A stretch of DNA of 64,000 nt, taken from Corbicula japonica. Its lineage: Eukaryota; Mollusca; Bivalvia; Venerida; Cyrenidae. Below the pieces are notes generated by a model. The model did no database searches and was not told the origin of the DNA. It was given only the letters and a program-made list of their open reading frames with translations. The stretch lies in NCBI GenBank assembly GCA_038501625.1, contig JAZAYU010000185.1, positions 1 through 64,000 on the forward strand. The letters run 5' to 3'. Positions within the stretch are counted from its first letter, which is position 1; the number at the start of each line of letters is the position of its first letter. This document shows positions 22,060-33,134 of the stretch, piece after piece. The position numbers were made by a program, and so were the translations under genes.

Positions 22060-23492
22060 ATGGCGTATTCACAGGTAGGCATTTGTTTTTAAATAAACAG
22101 AATACGAGTATTGCATTATCGTCGAAACAATAGTTACAGTTTTTGTAGACATCTGTCAAAAATACAAATATAAGTATCAATTTTAAGGTCGCATATTTTT
22201 ATAATAATTTGAAAATTCAACGACCCGGCAGGGGTTTTGTGTATATTCATATATTCAGGTACGGGTATGAATAGTGCATACTTTATAACTAAGCACCAGG
22301 TGAATAACAATTTCTACTGCTTAGTAACTACATCTTTGAAGCTGGATTATATATGCATTTCTGCAAATGTTGAAATCATCTTTTGATGATACACTTCCGT
22401 GTTTTCTACAGTGGACGGAAAAGTCCAAAAAAATTGCACTTATCGCTAACTTCATCCGCGATGAAACATTTTGTTTAACTACTAAAGAAAACTAGCAATT
22501 TAACATGAAAATCTGGTTATACCAAAAACGCCATGTGTTCAAGGCCCAAGATCATAAAAATAAGATTGGAGACCAGTCTCAAATATCAAACACCTGATTG
22601 TCTGAAATCATGAGATTTGAGACTGGTCTCCAGATTTTGTTTGGACACAGTCATTGAAGGTCATAAGTCGATCCGCGCTGTTACGGAGAACTAATTCCAG
22701 CGGCAAATCGGGTGAGGTGAAAAGTGCGCCTCACTAACGCCTCGTATATCAGAACCCATATGTGATCCTTCCGTCTGAAAAATTTCATGTTCAGCGCTGG
22801 GAATGGCCCTAGGTCCTAAGGTAAGGTTATGAAACTAGAGTCCAATCTCGGATATCAGCAATCTGATTGGTTGGAATTGAGCACTGTCTCAGAACTGACC
22901 AATGGGAATCTTGAGATCTGATACTGGTTTCCATGCTCAGTTTTAACCCTTGAACCTGTGCCCAAGATCATAAAACTAAGTTTGGAGATCAGTCTCAAAT
23001 CTCAAGCATCTGATTGGCTGAAATGGCGACCAGTCGCCATTTCAGCCAATCAGATTCTTGAGATTTGAGACTGATCTCCTGATTTAGTCTTATGATCTTG
23101 GGCACTGGTCAGTGACATTATTGATCAACACAGGACACGAAATCAATGTCTAAGTCAGTATCTTAATTAACCTTCAATGCAAACGACGTAAAGTTGAAAT
23201 ACTAAAGGGACAGTGTGTTCATCGCGCTTGCAAACAATCAAGACAATTCCAAATTTGAATTTAAATAAGCTTTTCAGTATGTAAATAAAACTATTTAATA
23301 ACTCAATTTGTAAGCCTGTAGCTCTCATACATTTAATAGACTCATGACAATTGTTAACTTCACTATGCAAAAAAGGAAAAAAAAAACAAAAAACAAACAA
23401 ACAAAAAACTTCACTATGCATGGCAATGATGCCGTTGGATGTTTAACATTGGTGACGATGATGATGATGACGACGACGACGACGACGACGAC

Positions 23493-23528
<36 letters not shown>

Positions 23529-26500
23529 CTCTGTAAAGTGACATTCTGATGTCGGTGGATGTTTAAGATTGCTGGTGATGATGGTAACGATGCCGCTGCT
23601 GATGATGATGAGGACGATGACGACGACAAAGAAGATGATGATTACGGTGATGATGATGGTGATGATGATGATGATGATGATGACGTTGACGGTGATGATG
23701 ATGATGATGATGATGATGTCTACAATGTTACATTCTGATATCTTCATATTCATATGACAATGACCGGAAATAAATGCTACACACACTGAATTATTATTGC
23801 GTCTGAAATTCATCCGCATTTCCTAGTTTAAGTAACCGGTAAGTTAAAACGCTTTGAGTCACGTATATGAACATAATATTACGTAAAACGCTACGGCAGT
23901 TACGAAATTACGTGTTTGCATGCTTAACCTATCGCGGTAAAACGGAGGGCCGTGGATTAAGGGTACGTCAGTGGATCACTCATGTTATGGCCTTGTTTTC
24001 GATCAAACGATAATTTTACGATACTTGTACCCCCTTAGCAGGCCGGCATATCGAGAATAGAACAGTAGTCATATTCATTATCACCCGGGCATCAATCCAG
24101 TGATGGATCAATGTCGGCCCGGTTCTCAGTGACCAACGACTGTCGGACAGTAAAATTTACGGAACGTATTTGTTACAAAGGTTCCGACAGACGACCGTCC
24201 ACATGCACCGGGAACGGAAACGAGATCTGGCCTAACGGCGAATCGTTTTATTTCGTATGGTTTTAATTCCGAAAATTTCGCACATAATAAAAGTTTCTTG
24301 AATGTTTGCCATCGAAAAACATCGAAAACTTGTAGTACATTTGCTCGAAAATCTCGTTTGCACGAATGCTTTTATCCTCACAAAAAAGACTGTTGAAAAT
24401 GTAGTTAGTTGCCGATGATACCTCGTTATTGTGCGAGATTTTAATTCTTTTCTAGGGAACGATCGTACCATGCAGCCCCTTTTCGGCAGAGAAGGGGGCC
24501 CAAGATTTGAGAAAGGCCATGAAAGGCATAGGTAAGAGCTTGAGGTTTTAAAAATATTTTGAAATATTGCAGTTTCAATAAAGATCACTTAATTTATCTC
24601 GGCTTTATCCGAAATATAAATTGTATCCTGATATTTCATCGAGTCGTGTTTTGTTTCTGCGGTATACTAGTATTTATTTTAATTTAATTTAATTTTGATA
24701 AATTTAAAATCATTTCGATCTGTTTTTAAAATAATATAAATTCCTTAAACATATCGGAATTTTATTTTCTAAATATAGAACTGATTTTAAATTTACCAAA
24801 ATTAAATTAGAGTAAAAAAACAAACAACAAATAAGTTACAATAAATATAAGGGGATAAGAGCATTTAAAACGATAACACTCACGTGCCAAATGAGACAAA
24901 AAACGCAGAGGTTTTGAGTGATTGTGGGCTTTAGAGGTTGAACAATACCTGCAGTGTTATGAACAAACCCACATTTTGATAAAGTTAGACGTTTTCATTT
25001 CCAAACTGGAAAATGTATACAAGGCAGGAATAATTACTATTGTCGATTTTTGTCGGAATTTAGATAGATATTTGAAACCTTCACGCCATGGGATATGGGC
25101 TGAAGGTTATAAAGCTGAGCAAGGAAACCAGTCTCAAATCTCAAGCATCTGATTGGCTGAAATGGCGACCAGTCGCCATTTCAGCCAATCAGATGCTTGA
25201 GATTTGAGACTGGTTTCCATGCTCAGTTTATAACCTTGGGCAATGGTTGTTGACTCTGTGCAAACAATGTAGATAAGTATTAGCCGGCACGTTAGATCCG
25301 TGCCGTTAGATCAGGATCTACACTGTTTGCTTCTAGGTCAGAAATAACAAACAAATGTTATTTTTAAGCGAATAGTATAGATCCTGTTAAGAAGGCACGG
25401 ATGTTCCGACTGATCTTGATCTTCACTTGATAAACCATGTAAATATGGAGTAATCGTGGTTTACCCGATTCATTAACACTTTCATAAAATGCCATGCGAG
25501 GGGATTGTTGATTAAACCTATATTTGCATGAACTTTATGGGTTCATAACTTTGTGTGTTTATATATACATACTTAAAGGAGAACATGAGGCTGTTTACAT
25601 ATTTACCCGAGGTCGACTTATGAATATCCGACCGTGAATTTTAAATTATTTTGAAATGAGCCATTTCACTTTACGTACTTGGCAAAATAATAGAAAAAGT
25701 GAAATATGCATGTCAGGAATCGCCACACCATAAAACACAGAAAAAGTGAAATATGCATGTCAGGAATCGCCACACTCACAAAACACAGACTCCCTAGCAA
25801 AATCATAGGAAATATCTGTAGATTTTACAAAATGCGTATTGTATTAATTTAAACCGTGTGCATGTTCATTTTATCGATTGTGAGCGTTTGTGCATGTATC
25901 AGATTTTGAGCAAAATCAAGACACTTTAGTCATATCAGATATGAACAGAAAATATCTAATATTCAAGGTCTCTTGAAAAACTGGTGTACTTGTAATGCAA
26001 TTTTAGCAGTTGACATGGATTATCAAATTTAATGTAGTATCATTATATTTCGCATGTTGTTTTTAATTTTCGCGTATTTCGCGCTACGGAAAGTGCGTGA
26101 CATTAAACCTCAGCGAAATCTAAACTGCGCGAAAATGACATCAATGTCTTTTGCTCGAAGTTTAATCTCCGCGAAATTAAATGATACTACAGTACGTCCT
26201 GTTGTTTTTCACTGGCGCAAAACTACACCAGGCTTTGTGATAGCATTGTTTACAGAGGCGGAAGAAAAGCGTTTTGTCAAATAATCAATTTATTTGTTTG
26301 CATAACCTTAACCATAATCTCTGTTATCGTTCATCCAGGAACGGACGAAGCAAAAATCATAGAAGTGATGGCCAACCATTCAAACCAGCAACGGCAGGAA
26401 ATAGCTCTGTCATTCAAGACCCAGTTTGGAAAGGTATGCTGACCCCTAAAAAACTAATACCTACATTCCTCATCCCCCCAAAACAAACACCTACATCCCC

Positions 26501-29500
26501 CTAAAAACGTCCGTAGACCAAAGAACAGATATTTGAGAACTTAAGCTTTTAAACTTTTCCTCCATTCCTCCATATAAATGCTTTTTCGGCAAGGGCGAAG
26601 GGTATAGATCCAGATCAGCTAGCACATTCATGCCTCTCATATCAGGATCTACACTGTTGGCTTTGTATAAGGTTATTTTTAACCAGAAAGCGAACAATGC
26701 AGATCCAGATCAGATGGCACATATGTTCCAGAAGATCTGGATCTACACTGACCGCACACGTTTAAACAGGCGTGTATATAGAGTAAATGGTTAACATGTA
26801 CATAATTATGGATGCTGATCTCCAGATGCAACTTATCTGGACCTGTGATTATACAACTTTTTTCATGCTCAAATCATTTCTGTGCTCAAACTTAAACTTT
26901 CTAGAACATTAACAGCCTTCACAAATAAGAAATAACTGTCTGCTCTACAGCTGTTATTGGGCCCATTTTTTGTCATATTTCATTATAAAATGTTATATTT
27001 TCAATATTAAAGGAAAAATGAAGCCATCAAATTTTCAGTTCAGTTAAACATGGAAAAAGTTTCATTTAGAATCACGTGGTGTGATGCCTCACATAAGAGA
27101 CTGGTCTCCAGTCTCAGTTGACCTTCTTGACCACAGTTTTATTTATTAAACGAAAAACTGCAGTGAACCAGGGTCACCGCATTCGGTCCTTTCTCCCTCC
27201 TACAATCCACCCGTCTTATCACCCGTCAATCAGAGGACGTGAATAATTTTATATAGAAATATTTAAACGCCCTATATAAAGACCATACCCGAGTTTAAGA
27301 CATATGGGATTATAAGACCACTATCGCAATGTCCCTTTTAACAATTTCTCGCTATAGTTTCAAACCCTAAATTCAGGACCACCTCACTCATAAGACTACG
27401 TTAGTCCTGTCCCAGAGGTGGCCTACTAGAGAGGTTTTACTGTACATGCAATTGAGTTATAACTTTTATCCGTTGTGCAAAGAGGGCTAGAGTAAAGCTT
27501 GATGAATTGATTTTCTTTCATTTAATTTTTGCGGATAACAAATGTTGACATTGATCAAGTCAACAAACAACATCAGATAACCTAAAACAACCTGAGATAA
27601 AGGTCTTATCTAGAGAAATGTGTTGAAGTACTTTTAAGCGTCCAATATCTAATCTGTAGATGAATAGCTATTGAAAAGTTGTTTTTTCCCCAAAGGGTCG
27701 GACACCTATTAAGTCCCGTTCATCCGACCTTTAGCGTCTACTCCACTTTTATTTGTTGGATTCTGGACAATAGAATACGTTAAGATTTCAATCATACTGT
27801 TGCTTGTATGGTGCAAATGGTTGTTGAGGCAGGGCTTTTTTTCTTCTTTGGTAGGGGCCGTTTATGGGCGCCTTCCCCTCAAAAATTTCTTTAAAATCAT
27901 GAAGTTTTCCCCAAAAAGTAACTTTACATCAGGTTTTTTTCGTTCCCCATCAGAGAAAAAATCACGTTATTTTCCCCAGAATTATGGGGCGTGGGCCCCT
28001 TTCCCAGGCAGTCAAAAAAGCCCTGTGAGGGGAAGCAATAAACAAAATTAACTCCTACAAAGATGTCCCTCCATCCGTAACAAATTTGGACCCAAGATCA
28101 TAATACTAAATCAGGAGATCAGTTCCAAATCTCTCGAGCATCGGATTGACTAAAATGGCGACTGGTCGCCATTTTAGCCAATCAGATACTCGAGAGATTT
28201 GAGACTGGTCTCCAATATCTGTTTTATGATCTTGGGCCCTGTTTTTTTTTCGGAGCATGTCATAAAAGTGTTAAACCAATGAAAGCGGGGTGTTGCTTAA
28301 TTAGAAATGTTTGTCTTTGTTTGCCTAGGATCTTGTAGCTGAGCTTAAGTCCGAGTTAAGCGGCAGATTCGAAGATTTGGTGCTGGCATTGTTGGAGAAG
28401 CCAGTCCTCTATGATGCCAAAGAGTTGAAAGATGCAACCAAGGTAAAGGATGTTTCTCTTTTACTACCGCTTTCTACTATCTACTATATTGCAAGTGCAA
28501 TCTGCGTAATTCTATACATAGTAATAATGATTTAATGATCTTATTTATTTCTTACAGGCAATGTGCCGACTGTGCAAGAAAATTGTAAATTTCACTGGAT
28601 ATACTGTATAAATCCTTTTTTCAGTACTGTTAGTCAGTACTGTTATCAGTAAAACAACCCGTTACTGATGTCATGCGGTGATGGTTACGTAAATCAGGGC
28701 TATCCGATCAACCTTTTTGGGGTTGTTTCGGCTAGGTCAGTTGGTTGAGTCGCCGGAATTGCAGGGCTAGGCGCTGTCGCCGTGACGTGCTGGTACGCTC
28801 CCAGCTAGAGGCACTATCATTTAGATGTACTGTATAAATCCTTTACCACGTGTGATGTTGCTGTTATGCCGTGGGCGAAGAGTGTAGATTTCTTGCCGTC
28901 TGATAAAGATCTTCACTGCTTCCTCGAATATATGGAGGAAAGGGTTAACAAACGCAGGTATATCTGTGATAAGAAACGATTAACTTCATGTTAAATGCAA
29001 CAATTTGTAGACTGTATCATGATTATGACTTTCCAGGGAGCTGGGACCGACGAGGGAGCCCTTATTGAAATACTGTGTTCAAGAAGAAACGCCCAGGTTA
29101 TGGAGATTAAGCAGGCGTACAAAACACGTAAGGCAACTTATGTCATTTTTTTCAGCAAAAAGTCATTCATAAAAGAATTACTGTGATATTTGGTATAACT
29201 GAATTGCGCTGGCTGAATTATCGCGCACATGCTATAAATGACTTTTTCGCCCGGACACGAATTCGCGAAGATTTATGATTATGTTTATAATGCTTTTAAA
29301 AAAGCTATTTCATGTGAAATTTCGCGTATTTTACAATACGCGAAATAATAAACCCTCGCGAAATGTAGTGATACTACAGTATTCCATGTTAAACTGGAAT
29401 GTGAATGCCCAACCATTTTATTTTGTTTTTTTGTTTTGTACTCGCTTAGAAGTTTCGTTGACATCCAGAGGGGGTATATCTGAGTCCATGTCTTGAAGGA

Positions 29501-32500
29501 GATGCCGCAGAAATGACACAGCTAACTTCGGATTGGTCTAATTTTCTAGATCCTAGATGTTTTTGTAGCCCGGATAATGATCAAACTAATTCCTAAATTG
29601 CGTTCATGATTTTAAGACACCTGTAATTATAGCCGCGGCGAAGTTCAATTCTCGATATATGTACTTTTCTCAAAAATCATTAATACAATTTATTAATGAA
29701 ATGTCTAGAAATTAATCGCTTATGTAAGCCGTAAAAGTGTGTACTACGATTTCAAGTTGCCCGAAATGATTCCCCAGGAACCATATCTAGAATAAATCCC
29801 GGTACTTCGCGTTCCATGATTTCACTTAACCTTGTTTCACGGACAAACTTTAGAATGGAAACTAATCTTAGATCTCAGAAATTCAAATGATTTAAATTGA
29901 AAACAGAATTGACCAATGGAACACTTGTGATCTGCGGCTGGTTTCCATTTTGAGTATTTTAACATTGAAGCCTGGCTGTTTTCGCTTTTTCGCGGTATCC
30001 TAGATTCCCTTTATTTCAAACTACCGGACTTTCTCTAAATGCAGTGTTCCAGAGCGATCTTGAGAAGGACGTTATGGGGGATACCAGTGGTCACCTCAAG
30101 CGCTTGCTTGTGTCCCGGCTGGCGGCCTCCAGGGAGGAGAACGCACCCGTGGATCCGGCGAAGGCACAGTCAGACGCTAAGGAGCTATTTGAGGTACTTA
30201 AAATGTACATTATGATATTGCATATTAAACATGCAATAATATTTATTTAAACGTAAGCCGGTACTGGTTTATGTAGTACCGCGTTTGTACTTACTTGGAA
30301 CTGAGCGACGATGTAGACCGTCGGCTAACATACAAGGGGTCCGGCGTTCTATTCTCGGTTCGAACATGATTTTTTTCAGAACCCACCCAAATGATTTACT
30401 TTTCGTAGATTGTTTATTTAATTACATATATTTTGTAACAACAAATATGATGTTACTACATACACATCAAGGTTCCATCTTTGAGACCGGCTCAACAGGT
30501 ATTTGTCTCAATCTATGGCAAGCGGTTTGTACAGTTAATCCGATACCCATGGTTATCGACCGATGACTATGGTTATTGACAATAAATGAGGTTTACCGCC
30601 CGATAAACATAGTTATTAGTGAAAACCCTAGATATCGGGCGATAACCATAGTTATTGTCAATAACTATGGATATCGGACAAATAGCCATGTATATTGTCG
30701 ATAACTAAAGTTACTGACTGATAATCATAGTTCTCGGCGTTCACCGTTAACGGGCAACATCAGGGGTTTTCACCAATAACCATTGACATCGGAATAATAA
30801 TGAAGTTGGCACAAAACTTGAGTTATACAATGTTTTGTCAATATTCCAGGTAATCGCCTTGCTATTGTAATTGTTTGGGAGGCGGTTTTTCAAAATAATC
30901 TAATATCTATAGTTATCGACCAATAGCTCTGGATATCGGTCCGATAACCATATTTATTGGTGAAAGCCCAAGTTCTCGATCGATAATCAGAGTTTTCGTA
31001 CACATTTGTTGCACAATAATTCTGATATTCATAGTTATTGGTAAAAACCCTAGATATTGCCCGTTAACCATGGTTAACGCTGAGAACTATGGTTTTCGGT
31101 CGGTAACTATTGTTTTCGTAATATCCATAGCTTATGGTCCGATAACCATAGTTATTGACAATAACTTTGATTATCGCGGGGTTTTCACCAATAACCATAG
31201 ATACCAGGCGGTTACACTAGTTAAAAAATCTATGTTTATCGGGACGATATCTATAGTTATCGGTCACCATGGGTATTAGATTAATTGTGCAGTCCGCTTG
31301 CCATATCAATAAAATACTGTCCGCCATGTTATAAAGACAAACGAACGAAATAAAACAGCGTTGTTTATGAAGGGATCTATCAAGAATTATGTGAGCTTAT
31401 AATTCTTGGCGGAAACTTGTTCTGCAGTTTACATTAAATAAATATCCCTCCCTTGAAAAGGGCAGGTAATTGTGGAGACTGAAATGCAAAGAAATTAAAT
31501 GTTACAAAATGCTGGTTCAGGGATAGCTGAGACAGGAGACCTAACCAGCGTCTGAATGGTTGAAATTGAGACCAGTCTCCGAACGGACCAATTGAAAAGG
31601 TAAAGTTTCAAGACTGGTATCTGTGTTTTCAGGCTGGTGCTAACAAAGTAGGAACTGACGAGTCAACGTTTAATCGAATCTTGTGCCAACGCAGTTACCC
31701 TCAGCTGGTGGCAACGTTCGATGCCTACAGAAAAAACCACGGCAAAGAGATCGAGCAAGCTATCAAGTCGGAATTCAGCGGTTATATCCAGGAGGGCTTA
31801 TTAGCTATTGGTGAGTAAGCGCTTGATACGTGTTAGTTAAGCTTTTTAGCATACCAGATCAGGTTTTCCCATATTTTTAAGGTCAGAGACCAATAAATGT
31901 TGAAAACGGTGATTCTCTTATTTTGTCTAGTGAGGATAAGGGGGGGGGGGGGGAATTCCGATACAAACTCTTTGTTGATTGGTAGACACATACGCTATAA
32001 ACTTTTGAAATTAACTTGAACGTGCAGGAATAAGTTTAAAATTGACCCTGAAATTCTATCTTGATTTTGAAGAAACTCTTTTACTGAAATGTTGGGTATC
32101 ATAAATGGTGGACCTTTTTTAGTACTGTGCTAGAGCATTAATAATAAATCATGATCAGTTATGTAAATTATTTTTTCAAGAGAGGTTCAACTCATAAATC
32201 TGGTCATATTTGAAGTACCATCTATAGTTATTGGTCGATAACCACGGATATCGGATTAATTGTGCAATCCGCTTGCCATAGTCTGACCCAGATTTTTGTT
32301 ATCGTTATAGTGGCGCTAGCACGGAACACACCGGCCTATTTCGCGGAGAGATTGTACAAGTCTATGAAGGGAGCTGGGACCAAAGATAGAACCCTGATCA
32401 GGGTAGTTGTCAGCAGATCCGAGGTATGCTTGATAAGATTTCTTCATTTTTCAAAACAATCACGGCTTTCTTAAGAATAACAAAACATAAAACTGAACAT

Positions 32501-32996
32501 AAAGCAATAATCATTACGGACGCCCTGAACTTAATTTTGATTGTGAAGGCCTGGCCTGGCTAAGTTGTTTTTAATTTGTTATTACAAAAAAGCAACCAAG
32601 TCTTTTAAGTGATAGGTTTTCCCAGTTCATGTGACATTAGGTATATCGTTTTAGGTATGATTAATTATAGATAAGTTGACAGTTACGCTCACTCGGATCA
32701 CGCTTCGGTGATTCTACGTGTATATCCGGAGCTTGCCGGAGATCGCCGAGTTGATACGATTGAGTTACGCTCGCACTCATGGAACAACTCCAACACGTAT
32801 TTACGCACCTGCTCACCTGCTCTAGTTTAAAACGAGTACGATTTTAATGATTCATCTTTTTTATTTACAGGTTGACATGGTACAGATTAAGAAAGAATTC
32901 CAGCGAATGTATGGGAAGACCTTGGGAAGTTTTATCAAGGGCGACACAAGCGGCGACTACAAAAAACTACTTATGGCTGTTTGCAAAGAAGCGTAA
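22060..32996 (+). CDS. Annexin gene A (nine coding exons, 318 residues)
   Basis: Exons: 22060-22074, 24456-24531, 26339-26433, 28329-28442, 29037-29127, 30045-30193, 31633-31810, 32311-32423, 32871-32996. All introns are GT-AG and the frame is open across all joins. The product is a four-repeat annexin, a cytosolic protein that binds acidic membrane phospholipids in the presence of calcium. The short N-terminus ([14 protein letters not shown]) resembles ANXA4/ANXA5-type proteins. Type II calcium loops: MKGIGT (T32 with cap E71), KGAGT (T104, D143 of GDTSG), KVGT (T188, E227), MKGAGT (T263, D302), all intact. No tryptophan occurs. Length is normal for the family. The first 15-nt exon is the least certain part; it was chosen for its donor, matching phase and similarity of position to genes B and C. 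Introns are full of MITEs. Confidence 0.93.
22537..22665. repeat. Foldback MITE family 1 copy (intron 1 of gene A)
   Basis: Left arm GCCCAAGATCATAAAAATAA, GAGACCAGTCTCAAATATC; right arm GAGATTTGAGACTGGTCTCC. The centre is shortened. Confidence 0.85.
22812..22962. repeat. Foldback MITE family 1 copy, diverged (intron 1 of gene A)
   Basis: Arms GTTATGAAACTAGAGTCCAA / TTGAGATCTGATACTGGTTT with CAATCTGATTGG in the middle. This is a subfamily with a different centre. Confidence 0.65.
22968..23105. repeat. Foldback MITE family 1 copy (intron 1 of gene A)
   Basis: Near-perfect palindrome: CCCAAGATCATAAAACTAAG ... GGCGACCAGTCGCC ... CTTATGATCTTGGGC. Only a few mismatches separate the arms. Confidence 0.92.
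23453..23721. repeat. (GAT)n/(GAC)n microsatellite clusters
   Basis: Three blocks of GATGATGAT and GACGACGAC runs at about 23453-23528, 23574-23645 and 23652-23718. They produce long low-complexity frames (poly-Ser, poly-Ile, poly-Met) on both strands. Those frames are not genes. The block lies in intron 1 of gene A. Confidence 0.95.
25101..25243. repeat. Foldback MITE family 1, best-preserved copy (intron 2 of gene A)
   Basis: A 143-bp near-perfect inverted repeat with essentially no loop. The left arm AAGGTTATAAAGCTGAGCAA, AACCAGTCTCAAATCTCAAG, CATCTGATTGGCTGAAATGG meets its complement at GGCGACCAGTCGCC. Able to form a long hairpin or cruciform. About 17 copies lie in the window. Two subfamilies differ in the outer arm (GGTTATAAA versus AGATCATAAA). 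Confidence 0.95.
25250..25455. mobile_element. MITE family 2 copy (intron 2 of gene A)
   Basis: Contains ATTAGCCGGCACG, TTAGATCAGGATCTACACTG and the second block AAGGCACGGATGTTCCGACT. It follows the foldback copy at 25101 directly. Confidence 0.75.
25690..25795. repeat. About 48-bp tandem duplication
   Basis: AGAAAAAGTGAAATATGCAT then GTCAGGAATCGCCACAC and AAAACACAGA appears twice in a row. In intron 2 of gene A. Confidence 0.85.
26029..26196. mobile_element. MITE family 5 (CGCGAAAT-rich) copy (intron 2 of gene A)
   Basis: Inverted ends AATGTAGTATCATTATATTT / AAATGATACTACAGTA enclose several CGCGAAAT or ATTTCGCG motifs in both directions. Relatives occur at 29165, 42724, 45545 and 60445. 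Confidence 0.75.
26553..26793. mobile_element. MITE family 2 copy (intron 3 of gene A)
   Basis: Ends CTTTTCCTCCATTCCTCCAT and GAGTAAATGGTTAAC. Inner blocks GATCCAGATCAGCTAGCACA and GAAGATCTGGATCTACACTG. Confidence 0.8.
27830..28025. mobile_element. CAGGG element with 5-bp duplication TGAGG (intron 3 of gene A)
   Basis: Begins CAGGGCTTTTTTTC and ends CAAAAAAGCCCTG. TGAGG flanks both sides (27825-27829, 28026-28030). At 196 bp it is the shortest of the five members found. The interior has CCCCAAAAAG / CCCCAGAA motifs. Confidence 0.9.
28088..28242. repeat. Foldback MITE family 1 copy (intron 3 of gene A)
   Basis: CCCAAGATCATAATACTAAA ... GGCGACTGGTCGCC ... TTTTATGATCTTGGGCC, a near-perfect palindrome ending about 85 bases before exon 4. 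Confidence 0.92.
28619..28827 (+). mobile_element. tRNA-related SINE with 17-bp target duplication (intron 4 of gene A)
   Basis: TACTGTATAAATCCTTT occurs exactly on both sides (28602-28618 and 28828-28844), the mark of retroposition. The insert shares AGTCAGTACTGTTATCAGTA, ATGTCATGCGGTGAT and the tRNA-like head (TCAGTTGGTTGAGTCGCC, GCTAGGCGCTGTCGCCGTGA) with 14684-15022. The tRNA-like part is at the right end, an unusual order for a SINE in this orientation. Confidence 0.85.
28850..28950. repeat. MITE family 2, shortened copy (intron 4 of gene A)
   Basis: GTGGGCGAAGAGTGTAGAT, TGATAAAGATCTTCACTG and the right end ATATGGAGGAAAGGGTTAAC. The middle is deleted. Confidence 0.65.
29165..29385. mobile_element. 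MITE family 5 (CGCGAAAT-rich) copy (intron 5 of gene A)
   Basis: Contains TCGCGCACATG, TTCGCGTATTTTACAATACGC and ends CTCGCGAAATGTAGTGATAC followed by TACAGTA. Confidence 0.65.
29840..29965. repeat. Foldback MITE family 1, diverged copy (intron 5 of gene A)
   Basis: GGAAACTAATCTTAGATCTC ... CTTGTGATCTGCGGCTGGTT then TCCATTTTGAG. The arms pair only partly. Confidence 0.55.
30512..31307. mobile_element. 0.8-kb foldback element of ATAACCATAGTTATTG units (intron 6 of gene A)
   Basis: Left end TATGGCAAGCGGTTTGTACA and GTTAATCCGATACCCATGG are mirrored by the right end, whose reverse complement reads TATGGCAAGCGGACTGCACA and ATTAATCTAATACCCATGG. The whole interior is a patchwork of degenerate ATAACCATAGTTATTG, itself palindromic, with ATATCGG spacers. 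No coding capacity. No target duplication was identified. Confidence 0.85.
31512..31632. repeat. Foldback MITE family 1, diverged copy abutting exon 7 of gene A
   Basis: Contains ACAGGAGACCTAACCAGCGTC, GGTTGAAATTGAGACCAGTC and the right-arm remnant TTTCAAGACTGGTATCTGTG. The remnant runs up to TTTTCAG, the acceptor of exon 7 at 31633. Confidence 0.55.
31940..31953. repeat. G14 homopolymer
   Basis: Run of 14 G in intron 7 of gene A. Confidence 0.95.
32213..32282. mobile_element. Solo end of the ATAACCATAGTTATTG element (intron 7 of gene A)
   Basis: TATAGTTATTGGTCGATAAC, CACGGATATCGGATTAATTG and TGCAATCCGCTTGCCATA match the right end of the element at 30512-31307. It ends 28 bases before the acceptor of exon 8. 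Confidence 0.8.
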
Positions 32997-33042
32997 ATAT
33001 ACACAAATGACGTCAGCGTGGTACCTCTCATGGAATAGACAC

Positions 33043-33048
33043 AATAAA
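33043..33048 (+). terminator. Poly(A) signal of annexin gene A
   Basis: AATAAA 47 bases after the stop codon at 32996. It is the first canonical signal downstream. Confidence 0.45.
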
Positions 33049-33134
33049 CATTGTAACTCCGTTAAACAACAAATAAGTCCAACCGAATTACTTATTTTCT
33101 AACTGTTACAAAATCTATATCAATAGTAGCTAAT

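Noticed and set aside
23325..23819. Long frames of poly-Ile/Val and poly-Ser
   Set aside because: Produced by the GAT/GAC microsatellites in intron 1 of annexin A.
24232..24588. 118-residue minus-strand frame
   Set aside because: It lies antisense over exon 2 of annexin A. The plus-strand exon explains the region.
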